From Pacificitalea sp040119125 (GTDB taxonomy: Bacteria; Pseudomonadota; Alphaproteobacteria; Rhodobacterales; Rhodobacteraceae): DNA of 64,000 nt. The translations under genes and the position numbers were made by a program. The notes below the pieces were generated by a model. The model was not told the origin of the DNA and made no database searches. It worked only from the letters and a program-made list of their open reading frames with translations. How positions within the stretch are numbered: position 1 is the stretch's first letter; each line of letters starts with the position of its first letter. Of this stretch, positions 31,671-40,481 are shown piece by piece. Location: assembly GCA_040119125.1 (NCBI GenBank), contig JBEDTR010000011.1, positions 124,001 to 188,000 on the forward strand, in the 5' to 3' direction.

Positions 31671-32074
31671 TGCCTGTATTTCGTGATGTGCTGATCGAAT
31701 GGCAGGGGGAAACCTACACTGTGACCCCCTCCAACCGCCTCCTTCGCAAGATCGAGGGCGAGGGCATCGAGTTGCTCGACGTGATCACCAAGATCAGCAA
31801 TGGGAAAGCGCCGGTTTCCGAGATCGCCTTCATCCTGACGGAGTTCATCAACTCCGCTGGGGGACGGACGGACGAAGATACGACGCTCGGTGAGATCATG
31901 TCCGCGCTCCACAACGGCCAGTCCGAGCAATTCGCGGCAATCGCCACGGCTCTGGTGGAAGCGATCACGCCCAGCGAGATCGATGAAAAAAAGCACGTCG
32001 CCCCCGCCGCAAAACCCCAGCGCAAGGCCGGGGCGAAGCCCCAGCGCAAGGCCGGGGCGAAGCCCAAAAAATAG
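31670..32074 (+). CDS. Tail assembly chaperone (lambda G-like frame)
   Basis: A 134-residue protein, likely the equivalent of lambda gpG. It has TVTPSNRLLRKIEGEGIELL and a basic tail made of two exact PQRKAGAK repeats. It ends CCC-AAA-AAA-TAG, where a -1 slip would fuse it to the next frame. In siphoviruses the short and fused forms guide tape-measure folding and tail tube assembly. Confidence 0.85.
   Translation: MPVFRDVLIEWQGETYTVTPSNRLLRKIEGEGIELLDVITKISNGKAPVSEIAFILTEFINSAGGRTDEDTTLGEIMSALHNGQSEQFAAIATALVEAITPSEIDEKKHVAPAAKPQRKAGAKPQRKAGAKPKK
32015..32062. repeat. Tandem 24-bp duplication before frameshift site
   Basis: A 24-base unit occurs twice in direct exact succession (32,015-32,038 and 32,039-32,062), coding two copies of PQRKAGAK. 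It lies directly upstream of the A6 slip site at 32,066-32,071, so it sets the linker length of the fused chaperone. Confidence 0.9.
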
Positions 32075-32085
32075 ACTGGGACTTC

Positions 32086-32259
32086 ATGTTCCTGTCTGCG
32101 CGCAAATGGGGATGGTCACCCTCTGAATTCTGGGACGCCACGATGAGTGAGTGGTTCCTGGAGTTCGAAATGCAGAGGGGGCCAATCGAAGGCGATCACG
32201 CCGGCGGCCTGACCAACGGTGAGGTCGAGCGCCTTTCCGCACTACTCGATGAGGACTGA
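32086..32259 (+). CDS. Tail assembly chaperone frameshift extension (lambda T-like)
   Basis: In the -1 frame after A6 (32,066-32,071), translation reads IDWDFMFLSARKWGWSPSEF and continues to 32,259. WGWSPSEFWDATMSEW is the typical second-domain pattern of tail assembly chaperones. No ribosome binding site precedes the ATG at 32,086, which supports synthesis as a fusion through frameshifting rather than independently. Confidence 0.78.
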   Translation: MFLSARKWGWSPSEFWDATMSEWFLEFEMQRGPIEGDHAGGLTNGEVERLSALLDED

Positions 32260-32262
32260 CGT

Positions 32263-33927
32263 ATGTCTCTACCCCCTGTTCAGATCAGGATCACGGGTAA
32301 CGCTGACGATGGCGTATCCGAAACCCGGCGGGCGAGCCGTGAGCTTGATAAGCTCAGTGCGTCGTCCGACCGGGTGCGTCGGTCCACCGGCAGCATGCAG
32401 CGTGGCGTTCAAAACGCGGCTTATCAGGTCGGTGACTTCGCGGTTCAGATGGCCGCGGGCACCAGCGCCAGCCGGGCTATGGCAATGCAGCTTCCGCAGT
32501 TGCTTGGTGGCTTCGGCATGCTGGGCGCAGTCATGGGTGCCGCAGTGGCTATCGCATTCCCGCTTCGCAGTGCGATGCAGGGTATCACTGAGGACGGGGG
32601 GAATGTCGCGCGCATGTTCGGCACCCTAGAGCCCGCAGTCCTGGCCATTTCTCAGGGCATCAAGGTCGCGGGCGAAATGTTCCACGCCGCTGCGGAGATC
32701 ATGGTCAACAATCTCGACCGGATCATCATCACGGCAGGCGTTGCGGCCGCATTTTTCGGCGGCAAGTGGGTCGCCGGGTTCGTCGCAGCGCGGGTTGCCA
32801 CGTTCAGCCTAAGCGCGGCGCTGGTGGCGCTACGGGGCGCGCTGATCCGAACCGGCATTGGCGCAGTCATCGTGGCTGCCGGTGAGCTGGTCTATCAGTT
32901 CACGCGCCTATCGACCGCAGCCGGGGGCTTTGGCGAAGCGCTCAGGCTTGTCGGGAATGTTGCGCTTGAGGTGTGGCAGCGCATCGGGAATGGCGTGGGG
33001 TTCATCTCCAATTCTGTCGCCGCCATGTCATCGTCAATTCAGGCGACCTTCATCGGGGCGCTGAACAAGATGGCGGGTGCGTTCATCGAGTTCACTTGGC
33101 AGATCGCCGAGGGGATGAACGCCATTTTCCCGTCGCTCGGATTGAGCGGGGCGGATGCTGGGATCACCCAGACACTCGCCAAGATGCAGATGGATGCCGA
33201 GGGGCAGGCGCAGGGCTTCGCCGCGGCGGCTCAGGCCTCCAAGGAGGCGATGCTCGCACCCATTGAGAGCATCAAGGAAATCCGAGACCTTCTGACCGGT
33301 ATGAAGGAGGAGCGCATTACCCTCCCGAGCATCCTTGGCATCGGTGACGATGAAGAGGATGGCGGCGCGGGTGGAGGCAAGGGCGGCAAGGAGAAGAAGA
33401 CCCTCGATGAGAAGCTGACCGATCAGGAAAACCGGATCAAAGAGCATCTGGACCGCATCAAGGCGCTGACCAAGGGCACCCTCAGCGACAAGCTGGGCGC
33501 GTGGGGCGATTACTTCGGCAATCTGACCACGCTCACGGGCACAAGCAGCAAGAAAATGCTGGCGATTGTGCGAGGGTTCAACGCCGCGCAAGCGCTCATG
33601 GATGCGTGGGGGGCCTATACGAAGGTCCTCAACTCGCCAGAGCCAATGCCATGGTATGCGCGTTTGGCGGCGGCAGGAAGTGTGCTGGCGGCAGGGCTTG
33701 GCGCTGTGGATGCGATCAAGTCGGCGACCGAAAGCGGCAGCAGCGGCTCTGCATCTTCTGCAAGCGCCTCCAGCGCAGCAGCCACCCCGCAGAACGTGAT
33801 GAACGCCAACATCAGTCTCGTAGGCGAGGGCAACATCAGCCGCAGTTCGGTGCGCGACCTGTTCGCCACGATCAATCAGGGTCTCGATGACGGCTACGTC
33901 CTCGGCAGTATCAGGGTGAACGGATGA
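32263..33927 (+). CDS. Tail tape measure protein (short)
   Basis: A 554-residue protein in tape-measure position. It has an N-terminal basic helical region (DGVSETRRASRELDKLSASS), several hydrophobic segments around residues 75-110 and 155-205, and a helical KEKKTLDEKLTDQENRIKEH region. The length implies a tail well under 100 nm if it follows the usual ruler relation. Confidence 0.85.
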   Translation: MSLPPVQIRITGNADDGVSETRRASRELDKLSASSDRVRRSTGSMQRGVQNAAYQVGDFAVQMAAGTSASRAMAMQLPQLLGGFGMLGAVMGAAVAIAFPLRSAMQGITEDGGNVARMFGTLEPAVLAISQGIKVAGEMFHAAAEIMVNNLDRIIITAGVAAAFFGGKWVAGFVAARVATFSLSAALVALRGALIRTGIGAVIVAAGELVYQFTRLSTAAGGFGEALRLVGNVALEVWQRIGNGVGFISNSVAAMSSSIQATFIGALNKMAGAFIEFTWQIAEGMNAIFPSLGLSGADAGITQTLAKMQMDAEGQAQGFAAAAQASKEAMLAPIESIKEIRDLLTGMKEERITLPSILGIGDDEEDGGAGGGKGGKEKKTLDEKLTDQENRIKEHLDRIKALTKGTLSDKLGAWGDYFGNLTTLTGTSSKKMLAIVRGFNAAQALMDAWGAYTKVLNSPEPMPWYARLAAAGSVLAAGLGAVDAIKSATESGSSGSASSASASSAAATPQNVMNANISLVGEGNISRSSVRDLFATINQGLDDGYVLGSIRVNG

Positions 33928-34100
33928 AAATTTATCCCGCAAAGATCGTGACCGAGATGAGCGACGAAAGGCGCGCCGCCCTCCATGATCTCATGGATCA
34001 GTTAAACGAGGCCCTCGCGGAATGCGGGGCAGGCTCGATTGGCTATCCGCGATTTGATGAGATCGGCGACATCGACGAGAGCGACGATCAATGCCAGTGA
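33924..34100 (+). CDS. Hypothetical tail-region protein
   Basis: A 58-residue acidic protein, MKIYPAKIVTEMSDERRAAL at its start. It overlaps the tape measure stop and the next start, so is part of the tail operon. Function unknown. Confidence 0.55.
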   Translation: MKIYPAKIVTEMSDERRAALHDLMDQLNEALAECGAGSIGYPRFDEIGDIDESDDQCQ

Positions 34101-34894
34101 TTTTCCAGACCAGCTACAGCCTGCCTGTTGACGACTACCCGCTGACCCATGCTCGGATTGCGCATGCGGGCAACTGGCTGTCGGGGGGCACGGTGACAGC
34201 GAGCGACACGAACGCAGACTATTTCGCGGACGGACCGGCCAACTCCATGACCTACGAGAAGTGGAAGCCCGACACGCTGCCCGCGACATGGGAGTATGAC
34301 CACGGTTCCGCGGCTGAGGTGGATTACTGCTGCATCGGGGCGCACACTCTGGGCACCAACGGCAACACGCTCCAGATCCAGTATTGGAACGGCACCAGTT
34401 GGTCGGGCGTCATCCCGGCCACAGCCATCACGACCGATCAGCCCATCATGGCGATCTTCGGCCCTCAGACGCGCACTGAGTGGCGCATTCAGGTCAGCGG
34501 GGGCACTGCCCCCACCATCGGCGTGATCCGCTTCGGCAAGGCCATGCAGATGCCACAGGCTATCTACGGCGGCCACACCCCGATTGATATGGCACGGCAG
34601 ACTACCATGCGGTCGAACATGAGCGCATCGGGGGAGTTTCTGGGACGCACCCGGCAGCGCACGTCGCTGGCGTCGTCCTATGATTGGCAGCACCTCAAGG
34701 CGAATTGGGTGCGCTCGACGTGGCGACCGTTCCAGATCGCGCTGGAGCAAGACCCGATCTTCCTCGCGTGGCGCCCCGGCACCTTCGGCGAGGTGGTCTA
34801 TGGCTGGACCGGCGAAAACCCGACGCCTTCGAACATGGGCATCAGAGACCTGATGTCGGTGTCTCTCAGCCTGACGGGGCGCGGCTATGACTAG
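34091..34894 (+). CDS. Probable distal tail protein
   Basis: A 267-residue protein with a jelly-roll-like, strand-rich sequence (TLQIQYWNGTSWSGVIPATA, EWRIQVSGG) and a conserved-looking SLASSYDWQHLKANW. Its position right after the tape measure suggests the distal tail or hub adaptor. No family named with certainty. Confidence 0.62.
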   Translation: MPVIFQTSYSLPVDDYPLTHARIAHAGNWLSGGTVTASDTNADYFADGPANSMTYEKWKPDTLPATWEYDHGSAAEVDYCCIGAHTLGTNGNTLQIQYWNGTSWSGVIPATAITTDQPIMAIFGPQTRTEWRIQVSGGTAPTIGVIRFGKAMQMPQAIYGGHTPIDMARQTTMRSNMSASGEFLGRTRQRTSLASSYDWQHLKANWVRSTWRPFQIALEQDPIFLAWRPGTFGEVVYGWTGENPTPSNMGIRDLMSVSLSLTGRGYD

Positions 34895-36620
34895 TCGTGA
34901 GACCGTCACCATCGTGGAGATGGAGCAGCCGTTCTGCGGGAACACCTATGGATCTTCGCCTTGCACGGCCTCTGGGGATGCGGCGCGCAAGTGCTTCAAC
35001 ACCCGCGCGACCTGCCAAGACCCGGACAACTTCGCGCTGACCACCAAGAGCCTGTTCTTCTCGACGGGCACGGTGGCGGAGCGGGGCGTAGAGGGCGCGC
35101 CATACATCATCCCGTCCCTGACGCGGGTGACCACCAATCCAAGCCGGATCAACCTGAGCGCGGCAGACCCTGACGCCACCGGGCTTGGGACGCGCGCCAC
35201 GCTGACCGTGAGCTTTGACGACCATCCGCACAGCGACCGGGTGGTGGACCCCTACCGAGCGGATCGCGGCTACGACCCGATGACGAAAGGGTCATTCTGG
35301 ACCAAGTGGTTCGTCCGCAATAAATATCGCTTCCGCATGCCGATCCATATCTACGAGGGCTATGCCGGTCAGAGCCTGAGCGAGATGCAGCGGCGCAGCT
35401 ACCTGACCACGGGCAGTTCATGGCCAAGCGAGGGCAGCGGGCCGACCTTCCAGGCCAAGGACTGGCTGAGCCTCTTGGAGGAACGCAAGGCGCAGGCTCC
35501 TGAAGCATCGCCGGGGGTTCTGGTGCAGGATATCGGCTCTGGCTGGTCCAGCGTCGAGGTCGAGGGTGCGACCGCTGACGACTACGAAGCGGCGGGCACC
35601 CTGCGGATCAATGACGAGCTGATGACCTATACCGGGATCACGACCGGTGCGGAGAGCATCACCTTCACCGGAGTCACGCGCGGCACGGACGGGACCACCG
35701 CCAGCAGCCACAGTGAGGGCGACACGGCGCAGCGCTGCGTCCGCTATACCGACGCCACGGTGCAGGAGGTGCTTGAGGACCTGCTGATCACATGGGGCGG
35801 GATCGAAGCTGAGCGGATCGACAGCGACGGCATCGCGGATGAGTTCGACAGCTACCTGCTGCTCTATCGGCTGACCACGGTGATCTCCGATCCGGTGAGC
35901 GTGGCGACCCTGCTGAGCGAGCTACAGACCGAGGTGGGCTTCTACATCTGGTGGGATGAGCGCGCCGCACTGATCAAGGCGCGTGCGGTGCATGGCGTGG
36001 CGAGCGAGCCGCCGATGATCACATCCGAGGATCATATCCTAGCCGGGTCTTTCTCGGTTGTGGATCAGCCCCGCAGCCGGATCTCGCAGCTGTGGTTCTA
36101 CTACGACATCCGCAGCCCGGTGGGCAGCCTCTCCGATCCAGTGAACTTCCGCACGGTGCAGGTGCAGGCCGATCTGGCGAGTGAGGGCGATGAGCAATAC
36201 GGCGAAGCGTCAATCAAGACGATCTACAGCCGCTGGGTCAATACCGGCGCGCTGGCGCTGAATACGACATCGAAGATCATCACCCGATACGCCAATGTGC
36301 CGCGGACTTGCACCTTCCGGCTCGACGCCAAGGACCGCGCCTACTGGGTCGGCGATACGGTGAAGATCAGCCACTTCATGGAGGTGGACGATTTCGGCGA
36401 CCGCCGCACCGCGCGCTGGACCATCATCAGTGCCGAGGAAGTCGAGCCCGGCCACACCATCGAATACACCGCTGAGGATACAGAGCTTTACGGCGTCGTG
36501 CCCGGCATTCTTGAGGACGGCTCACCGGATCACACGACCGGAGCGAGCATCTACGAAGCCTACATTGGCGACAATGACGGCCTGCTCTCTGACGGCACTA
36601 ACTGCGCGAGGATCGCATGA
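34887..36620 (+). CDS. Putative tail hub protein with N-terminal four-Cys motif
   Basis: A 577-residue protein. The N-terminus has four Cys (FCGNTYGSSPC and KCFNTRATCQDP), a spacing that recalls the iron-sulfur-binding motif of lambda gpL-type tail tip proteins. The middle has strand-rich ITTGAESITFTGVTRGTDGT (an insert resembling a hub domain). The C-terminal half (DRAYWVGDTVKISHF, EPGHTIEYTAEDTELYG) looks like a central tail hub. It overlaps the previous gene by eight bases. Confidence 0.68.
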   Translation: MTSRETVTIVEMEQPFCGNTYGSSPCTASGDAARKCFNTRATCQDPDNFALTTKSLFFSTGTVAERGVEGAPYIIPSLTRVTTNPSRINLSAADPDATGLGTRATLTVSFDDHPHSDRVVDPYRADRGYDPMTKGSFWTKWFVRNKYRFRMPIHIYEGYAGQSLSEMQRRSYLTTGSSWPSEGSGPTFQAKDWLSLLEERKAQAPEASPGVLVQDIGSGWSSVEVEGATADDYEAAGTLRINDELMTYTGITTGAESITFTGVTRGTDGTTASSHSEGDTAQRCVRYTDATVQEVLEDLLITWGGIEAERIDSDGIADEFDSYLLLYRLTTVISDPVSVATLLSELQTEVGFYIWWDERAALIKARAVHGVASEPPMITSEDHILAGSFSVVDQPRSRISQLWFYYDIRSPVGSLSDPVNFRTVQVQADLASEGDEQYGEASIKTIYSRWVNTGALALNTTSKIITRYANVPRTCTFRLDAKDRAYWVGDTVKISHFMEVDDFGDRRTARWTIISAEEVEPGHTIEYTAEDTELYGVVPGILEDGSPDHTTGASIYEAYIGDNDGLLSDGTNCARIA

Positions 36621-37057
36621 CCACCTATACTCCGATTACCGACGGCGCGATTGATCAGGACAGCCCGATCACGGTCGGCCTGATGACTGCCCTGCGAGAC
36701 AATCCCATCGCGATTGCCGAGGGCGCACCGGGTGCTCCGCTCATCAATGGCGCCATCGCAGCGGCTGGCGCGGCGGGCGCGGTGGGCACCTATTCGCTCC
36801 TTCGGCGCACGTCGAGCAAGGGGGAGGGCAGCGGGGAAACCTTGGGGGACGAAGTGTCGGGATCGGGGCTGGCATATTCCGGCATTAACGGCCCTTACGA
36901 TGGCACCTCAGGCACTTATTCAGTCGCCTACATGACCGAGGGCTTCGCGGCGCCAGCAGGCCGATGGCGCTGCATGGGTGACGCAAGGACTCCTAACGTC
37001 AGTGGCGCGACGGTGGGAAGCAACTACTCAGCGACAAATTGGCTAAGGATCGACTAA
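36617..37057 (+). CDS. Hypothetical tail tip/fibre protein
   Basis: A 146-residue protein starting MTTYTPITDGAIDQDSPIT, a common N-terminus of short tail-fibre or tip proteins in alphaproteobacterial phages (with LMTALRDNPIAIAEGAPGAP). The C-terminal part is Gly/Ser rich and ends NWLRID. Confidence 0.6.
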   Translation: MTTYTPITDGAIDQDSPITVGLMTALRDNPIAIAEGAPGAPLINGAIAAAGAAGAVGTYSLLRRTSSKGEGSGETLGDEVSGSGLAYSGINGPYDGTSGTYSVAYMTEGFAAPAGRWRCMGDARTPNVSGATVGSNYSATNWLRID

Positions 37058-37512
37058 TGAAAGTTCGCAATATCAACCCGCTTGCAGACGGTCGCATCGA
37101 CTGCGAAATCAACCTCCGTGGCGAGTGGATGACTTACACCACATCGCCGCATGACCCCGACACGCGCGGCCAGAAGATCCACACCATCGTCTCCGCGCTC
37201 CATGCTGGCGAGGAAGTGCCCCATGTCGGCGATGACGTGCTACAGCCGCCGACCGCCGAGGAAATCCTCCGCCGGGCGCGGGCCGCTCAGGTGATCGACA
37301 AGGCGATCTTTGCGCGGATGCTCCGTAAGGTCGATCTGTGGGCGCCCTTCAAAGCGGCGCTGGCGGAAGCGGGCGAGGACGCGCAAGAGGACTGGGGTCT
37401 GGCATCCTCCATCAGCCGCATGGACCCGGTGTTCGTGCCGATCCTCTCCGGGCTTGGCCTGACACCCAAGCAGATCGACCTTGTGTTCGGCATCAAGTTC
37501 ATCGCCGAGTAA
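37057..37512 (+). CDS. Hypothetical tail fibre-associated protein
   Basis: A 151-residue protein. The first half is strand rich (CEINLRGEWMTYTTSPHDPD); the second is helical, and a helix-rich C-terminus has LTPKQIDLVFGIKF. Position suggests a tail fibre assembly function. The start at 37,057 overlaps the previous stop. Confidence 0.6.
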   Translation: MKVRNINPLADGRIDCEINLRGEWMTYTTSPHDPDTRGQKIHTIVSALHAGEEVPHVGDDVLQPPTAEEILRRARAAQVIDKAIFARMLRKVDLWAPFKAALAEAGEDAQEDWGLASSISRMDPVFVPILSGLGLTPKQIDLVFGIKFIAE

Positions 37513-37538
37513 CCACCCCCACATTCTAACTGACCTGA

Positions 37539-37560
37539 CCCGCCGCGAGCGGGCTTTTTT
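37539..37560 (+). terminator. Terminator-like hairpin inside late operon
   Basis: CCCGC and GCGGG surround a CGCGA loop, followed by C and TTTTTT. It separates the tail tip genes from the spike genes and may lower spike expression. Confidence 0.75.
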
Positions 37561-37572
37561 ATGGAGGCCATC

Positions 37573-37830
37573 ATGGCAGACCGTTTCGAGAACTATGGCG
37601 TAGGCACCACCTCCCCGGCGACCCGGCAATATGCGATCACCCCGACCGATGGGGTGGATCTGGACCCGCGCCCCCGTGCGCTCTTCGTCCTGACCGATGG
37701 TGACCTCGTGATCCGCGACGAACTGGATGCCGAGATCACCTATCCGGTTACCGCTGGTTCGCTTCTGCCGTTCCGCGCCGTGGGGATTGAGGCGACGGGC
37801 ACCACGGCCACGGTCGCAGGCTGGGACTGA
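37573..37830 (+). CDS. Spike base protein (RCAP_rcc01079-like)
   Basis: An 85-residue protein with YAITPTDGVDLDPRPRALFV and a strand-rich rest, closely matching the small spike-base protein family named from a Rhodobacter capsulatus gene. It probably anchors the adjacent spike to the tail or head. The ATG at 37,573 follows GGAGG. Confidence 0.78.
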   Translation: MADRFENYGVGTTSPATRQYAITPTDGVDLDPRPRALFVLTDGDLVIRDELDAEITYPVTAGSLLPFRAVGIEATGTTATVAGWD

Positions 37831-37834
37831 TCCG

Positions 37835-38953
37835 ATGCAGATCGGTCTCTCCCTCTCCCTCGGTGCCAATCTCCGCTCCGGGGGTGCATCCTTCAACCCC
37901 GCGTCCCTCTTTGCGAATGGCGATGGCGCGCTGATCCAGCGGCGAAGCGATGCCTTATTCGTGGAGAATACGGCCTCCACCCATGCGGTCGATACGAATG
38001 CCGTGGGCTTTGCGACCGACGGCTCCGAGGGGGCCGGGTATTCGGGCGGGGCGTTCACCGGGCTGGGAGCCGATATCATGGTCGGTGGCGAGTTCAGCTC
38101 CGCCACCGGATGGACCCTTCAAGCAGGCTGGTCGATCAGCAGCGGCGAGCTGCACGCATCTGGTGCGACAGGAAATGACGAGGCGTTTAGACTAGACATC
38201 CCGATCGCAAACGGGACTGTCTATGTCGTGGATCTCGATATCACCTCCTACACTGGAGGTAGTGTCCAGTCCAAGCTTGGCGGGAATGCCGCCATCGCGT
38301 CGGCGTCTGCAATCGGGTCATATACCGTGCCGGTCAAGGCGGGCTCAGGCGGAAGGACCGTTGCGCTCAACGGTAACGACTTTACCGGCAGGATCGATGA
38401 CGTCTCCGTCCGCGAGATCCCCGGCAATCACGCCACCCAAGCCACCACCAGCTACAAGCCCACGCTTCAAACCGGCGGCCTGCTGTTTGATGGCAACGAC
38501 GACCGGCTGACGGGCCTGCCCGCCGCCACCACCTCCGGCACCCTCGCCGCGCGGTTCAATGGCTCGACCGCCAGCAAGGTGATCCTCGGATCGCAGGCGG
38601 CGTCTGATGGGCGGTGCTTCCTCGCGCTTGATGCCAGCGGCAAGGTCTCTGCCGGGATCGGCGGGGACGGCACCTCCACCATCACAGGCGGCGCGGATAT
38701 CCGGGACGAATGGCACACCGCTGCTGTGACGTGGGATGGCTCTACCGTGACACTCTATCTCGACGGCGTGTCGGTCTATTCCGCCGCGCAGTCCGGTGCG
38801 GTCAATACCACCGTGGCGATGATGCTGGGCGCGCTGAACGCCGACGGAAGCGCGGCCGCTTTCTGGGCGGGCACCGTGTCCGATGCGCTGGTCATCGACC
38901 GTGTGCTGACCACCGACGAAATCACAAACCTCAACAGCTATTGGAGTGCTTAA
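37835..38953 (+). CDS. LamG-domain tail spike/fibre protein
   Basis: A 372-residue protein. The C-terminal 170 residues form a concanavalin/LamG-like domain (NATQATTS..., DEWHTAAVTWDGSTVTLYLD, GAVNTTVAMMLGALN and AGTVSDALVIDRVLTTDE). The middle part has a carbohydrate-binding-like strand segment. It probably binds host surface glycans. Confidence 0.75.
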   Translation: MQIGLSLSLGANLRSGGASFNPASLFANGDGALIQRRSDALFVENTASTHAVDTNAVGFATDGSEGAGYSGGAFTGLGADIMVGGEFSSATGWTLQAGWSISSGELHASGATGNDEAFRLDIPIANGTVYVVDLDITSYTGGSVQSKLGGNAAIASASAIGSYTVPVKAGSGGRTVALNGNDFTGRIDDVSVREIPGNHATQATTSYKPTLQTGGLLFDGNDDRLTGLPAATTSGTLAARFNGSTASKVILGSQAASDGRCFLALDASGKVSAGIGGDGTSTITGGADIRDEWHTAAVTWDGSTVTLYLDGVSVYSAAQSGAVNTTVAMMLGALNADGSAAAFWAGTVSDALVIDRVLTTDEITNLNSYWSA

Positions 38954-38954
38954 C

Positions 38955-39356
38955 ATGTCCACTATGCCTTGCATCGTCATCTGCCCTCAAGACAAAGCCG
39001 ATCATCTATCCAAGGTGTTCGAAGCCATGGGGCGCGGCCCGAACAGCTTCGTCACCGGTCGCAAGGTCTGCGCGAAAGACCCCGCGGCAACGCAGTCCAC
39101 ACCGCCGACGCATCGCTTGATCCAAGACATGAGCGCGACCGCTGAGCTTGAGGACATGTGGCGCAAGATGGCCGCAGGTGAGGCGATGCCGCAGATCATC
39201 TGGTCCGAGACCGGGCTGGTGACCGAGAGTGAAGCCGTGGCCTCCGCGCTGTCCATGACCGTCTTCTCCGTGGCCGGGGCTGAGGCTACGAACTGGGGGC
39301 CGGAAGGTATCCTCGATCAGCTGGGCCTCCAGTATGTGCCGGAAGTCGAGATCTGA
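38955..39356 (+). CDS. Hypothetical late protein
   Basis: A 133-residue protein with MSTMPCIVICPQDKADHLSK and a C-terminal part with VFSVAGAEATNWGPEGI. It follows the LamG spike gene and overlaps the next membrane protein start. Possibly a spike-associated protein; nothing specific recognised. Confidence 0.58.
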   Translation: MSTMPCIVICPQDKADHLSKVFEAMGRGPNSFVTGRKVCAKDPAATQSTPPTHRLIQDMSATAELEDMWRKMAAGEAMPQIIWSETGLVTESEAVASALSMTVFSVAGAEATNWGPEGILDQLGLQYVPEVEI

Positions 39357-39616
39357 TGACTGCCGCCCTAATCGCCTACGCCTTGGCGCAGCTGGCGGAT
39401 ATACTCACCACCCTGCGCGGTCTGCGTCGTGGGGCGGTGGGTCAGCTTGACCGCTGGGCGATGGAGAGCGTCGGCGGGTCCGGCTGGGTCGTCTTTAAGA
39501 TGGTGCTGACCGGCTGCGCGGCGTGGGCCTTCTGGGCGTCTGGCGCTGAGTGGGGCCTGTGGCTGGTTGCTGCGGTGACGGGCGCGGTGGCCGTGCGGAA
39601 TGTGTGGGTGACCTGA
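39356..39616 (+). CDS. Membrane protein, holin candidate
   Basis: An 86-residue protein with membrane segments around residues 3-20, 43-60 and 65-84 (WVVFKMVLTGCAAWAFW, GLWLVAAVTGAVAV). It begins a set of four small coupled membrane or helical genes upstream of the endolysin, so it is a candidate holin. Confidence 0.6.
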   Translation: MTAALIAYALAQLADILTTLRGLRRGAVGQLDRWAMESVGGSGWVVFKMVLTGCAAWAFWASGAEWGLWLVAAVTGAVAVRNVWVT

Positions 39617-39849
39617 TGGAGATCGGTGAGGCCCTCACGGCGCTTGGCGGGGAGATCGGCGTCCTTCCGGCGCTCGTCATCCTCATCTTGGGCTGGGCCT
39701 ACTGGCAGAAGTCCAAGCGCTGCGACGAACTCACGGAGCGCCTTTTCGAGAGCAATCACCAACGGGTCGAGGAGGGTATTCGCCGTGAGGTGTCTATCGA
39801 ACAAAGCCTTCGCGATATCACAACGCTGATCGGGCGGAGCGTATCATGA
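39616..39849 (+). CDS. Single-pass membrane protein, lysis region
   Basis: A 77-residue protein with one membrane segment (GVLPALVILILGWAYW) followed by a charged helix. Its ATG overlaps the previous stop. It may be a holin or a holin partner. Confidence 0.58.
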   Translation: MEIGEALTALGGEIGVLPALVILILGWAYWQKSKRCDELTERLFESNHQRVEEGIRREVSIEQSLRDITTLIGRSVS

Positions 39850-40022
39850 TGCAATGGCTACAGCGCAAGCACCGTGGGCGGCTCCGGCACGAGGCTGCCA
39901 AGCTGGCCGAGATGGAGCGTGAGTTGGCACTCAAGAAGCTCCAGCGGGAATCCATGCAGAAGCTACTCGCGGACACTCTGGCCCGCACCATCCCCCCAAA
40001 GATCACGAGGGACACCAAATGA
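39846..40022 (+). CDS. Small charged helical protein, lysis region
   Basis: A 58-residue, highly charged helical protein (MMQWLQRKHRGRLRHEAAKL, then coiled-coil-like MERELALKKLQRESM). Coupled to both neighbours by ATGA overlaps. No family recognised. Confidence 0.55.
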   Translation: MMQWLQRKHRGRLRHEAAKLAEMERELALKKLQRESMQKLLADTLARTIPPKITRDTK

Positions 40023-40417
40023 ACGTGAACACTGCGACCGCCATCATGGCAATCATCGGCGGCCTGCTCTGCGCACGGGGGTATTTCCCTCATGTGAAAA
40101 TCCTTGGCGGATCAGCCGCCGACAATCTGGCGCGGGGGCTGGGGCTATCGGCTCTGGGCGTATTCCCACGGGTGTTCTGGTGGGATCTGACGCGCCTGCT
40201 GCTGGGCCAAGAGTGGTGGCCGGTGGTGCGCGACCTCATGGGCGGCGCGGCGATCAACGCAGCCTTCAACCTGATCCTGCTGGCGGGCGTGTATTTCGTT
40301 CTCCGCGCCCGGTATCTGATTATCCCTGAGGATGAGCGCGGGAAATACAACATCATCACTGCCGCTTGGTATCCGAAGACAGTTCGGCTGCGGCTGCTGA
40401 TCCGCCGCGACGACTGA
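40019..40417 (+). CDS. Multi-pass membrane protein, holin-like candidate
   Basis: A 132-residue protein with hydrophobic segments near residues 5-19, 40-62 and 74-97 and a basic tail ending RLRLLIRRDD. Together with the two membrane proteins upstream it may form the holin system. Confidence 0.6.
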   Translation: MNVNTATAIMAIIGGLLCARGYFPHVKILGGSAADNLARGLGLSALGVFPRVFWWDLTRLLLGQEWWPVVRDLMGGAAINAAFNLILLAGVYFVLRARYLIIPEDERGKYNIITAAWYPKTVRLRLLIRRDD

Positions 40418-40441
40418 TCCTCCCCCATATCCGACCCTTCG

Positions 40442-40466
40442 CCCCGCCATCGTGCGGGGTTTTTTA
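40442..40466 (+). terminator. Terminator-like hairpin before endolysin
   Basis: CCCCGC (40,442-40,447) and GCGGGG (40,454-40,459) around CATCGT are followed by TTTTTTT. Located 15 bases upstream of the amidase start, it could attenuate early lysis-gene expression. Confidence 0.75.
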
Positions 40467-40481
40467 TTGGAGTGACCCCAC

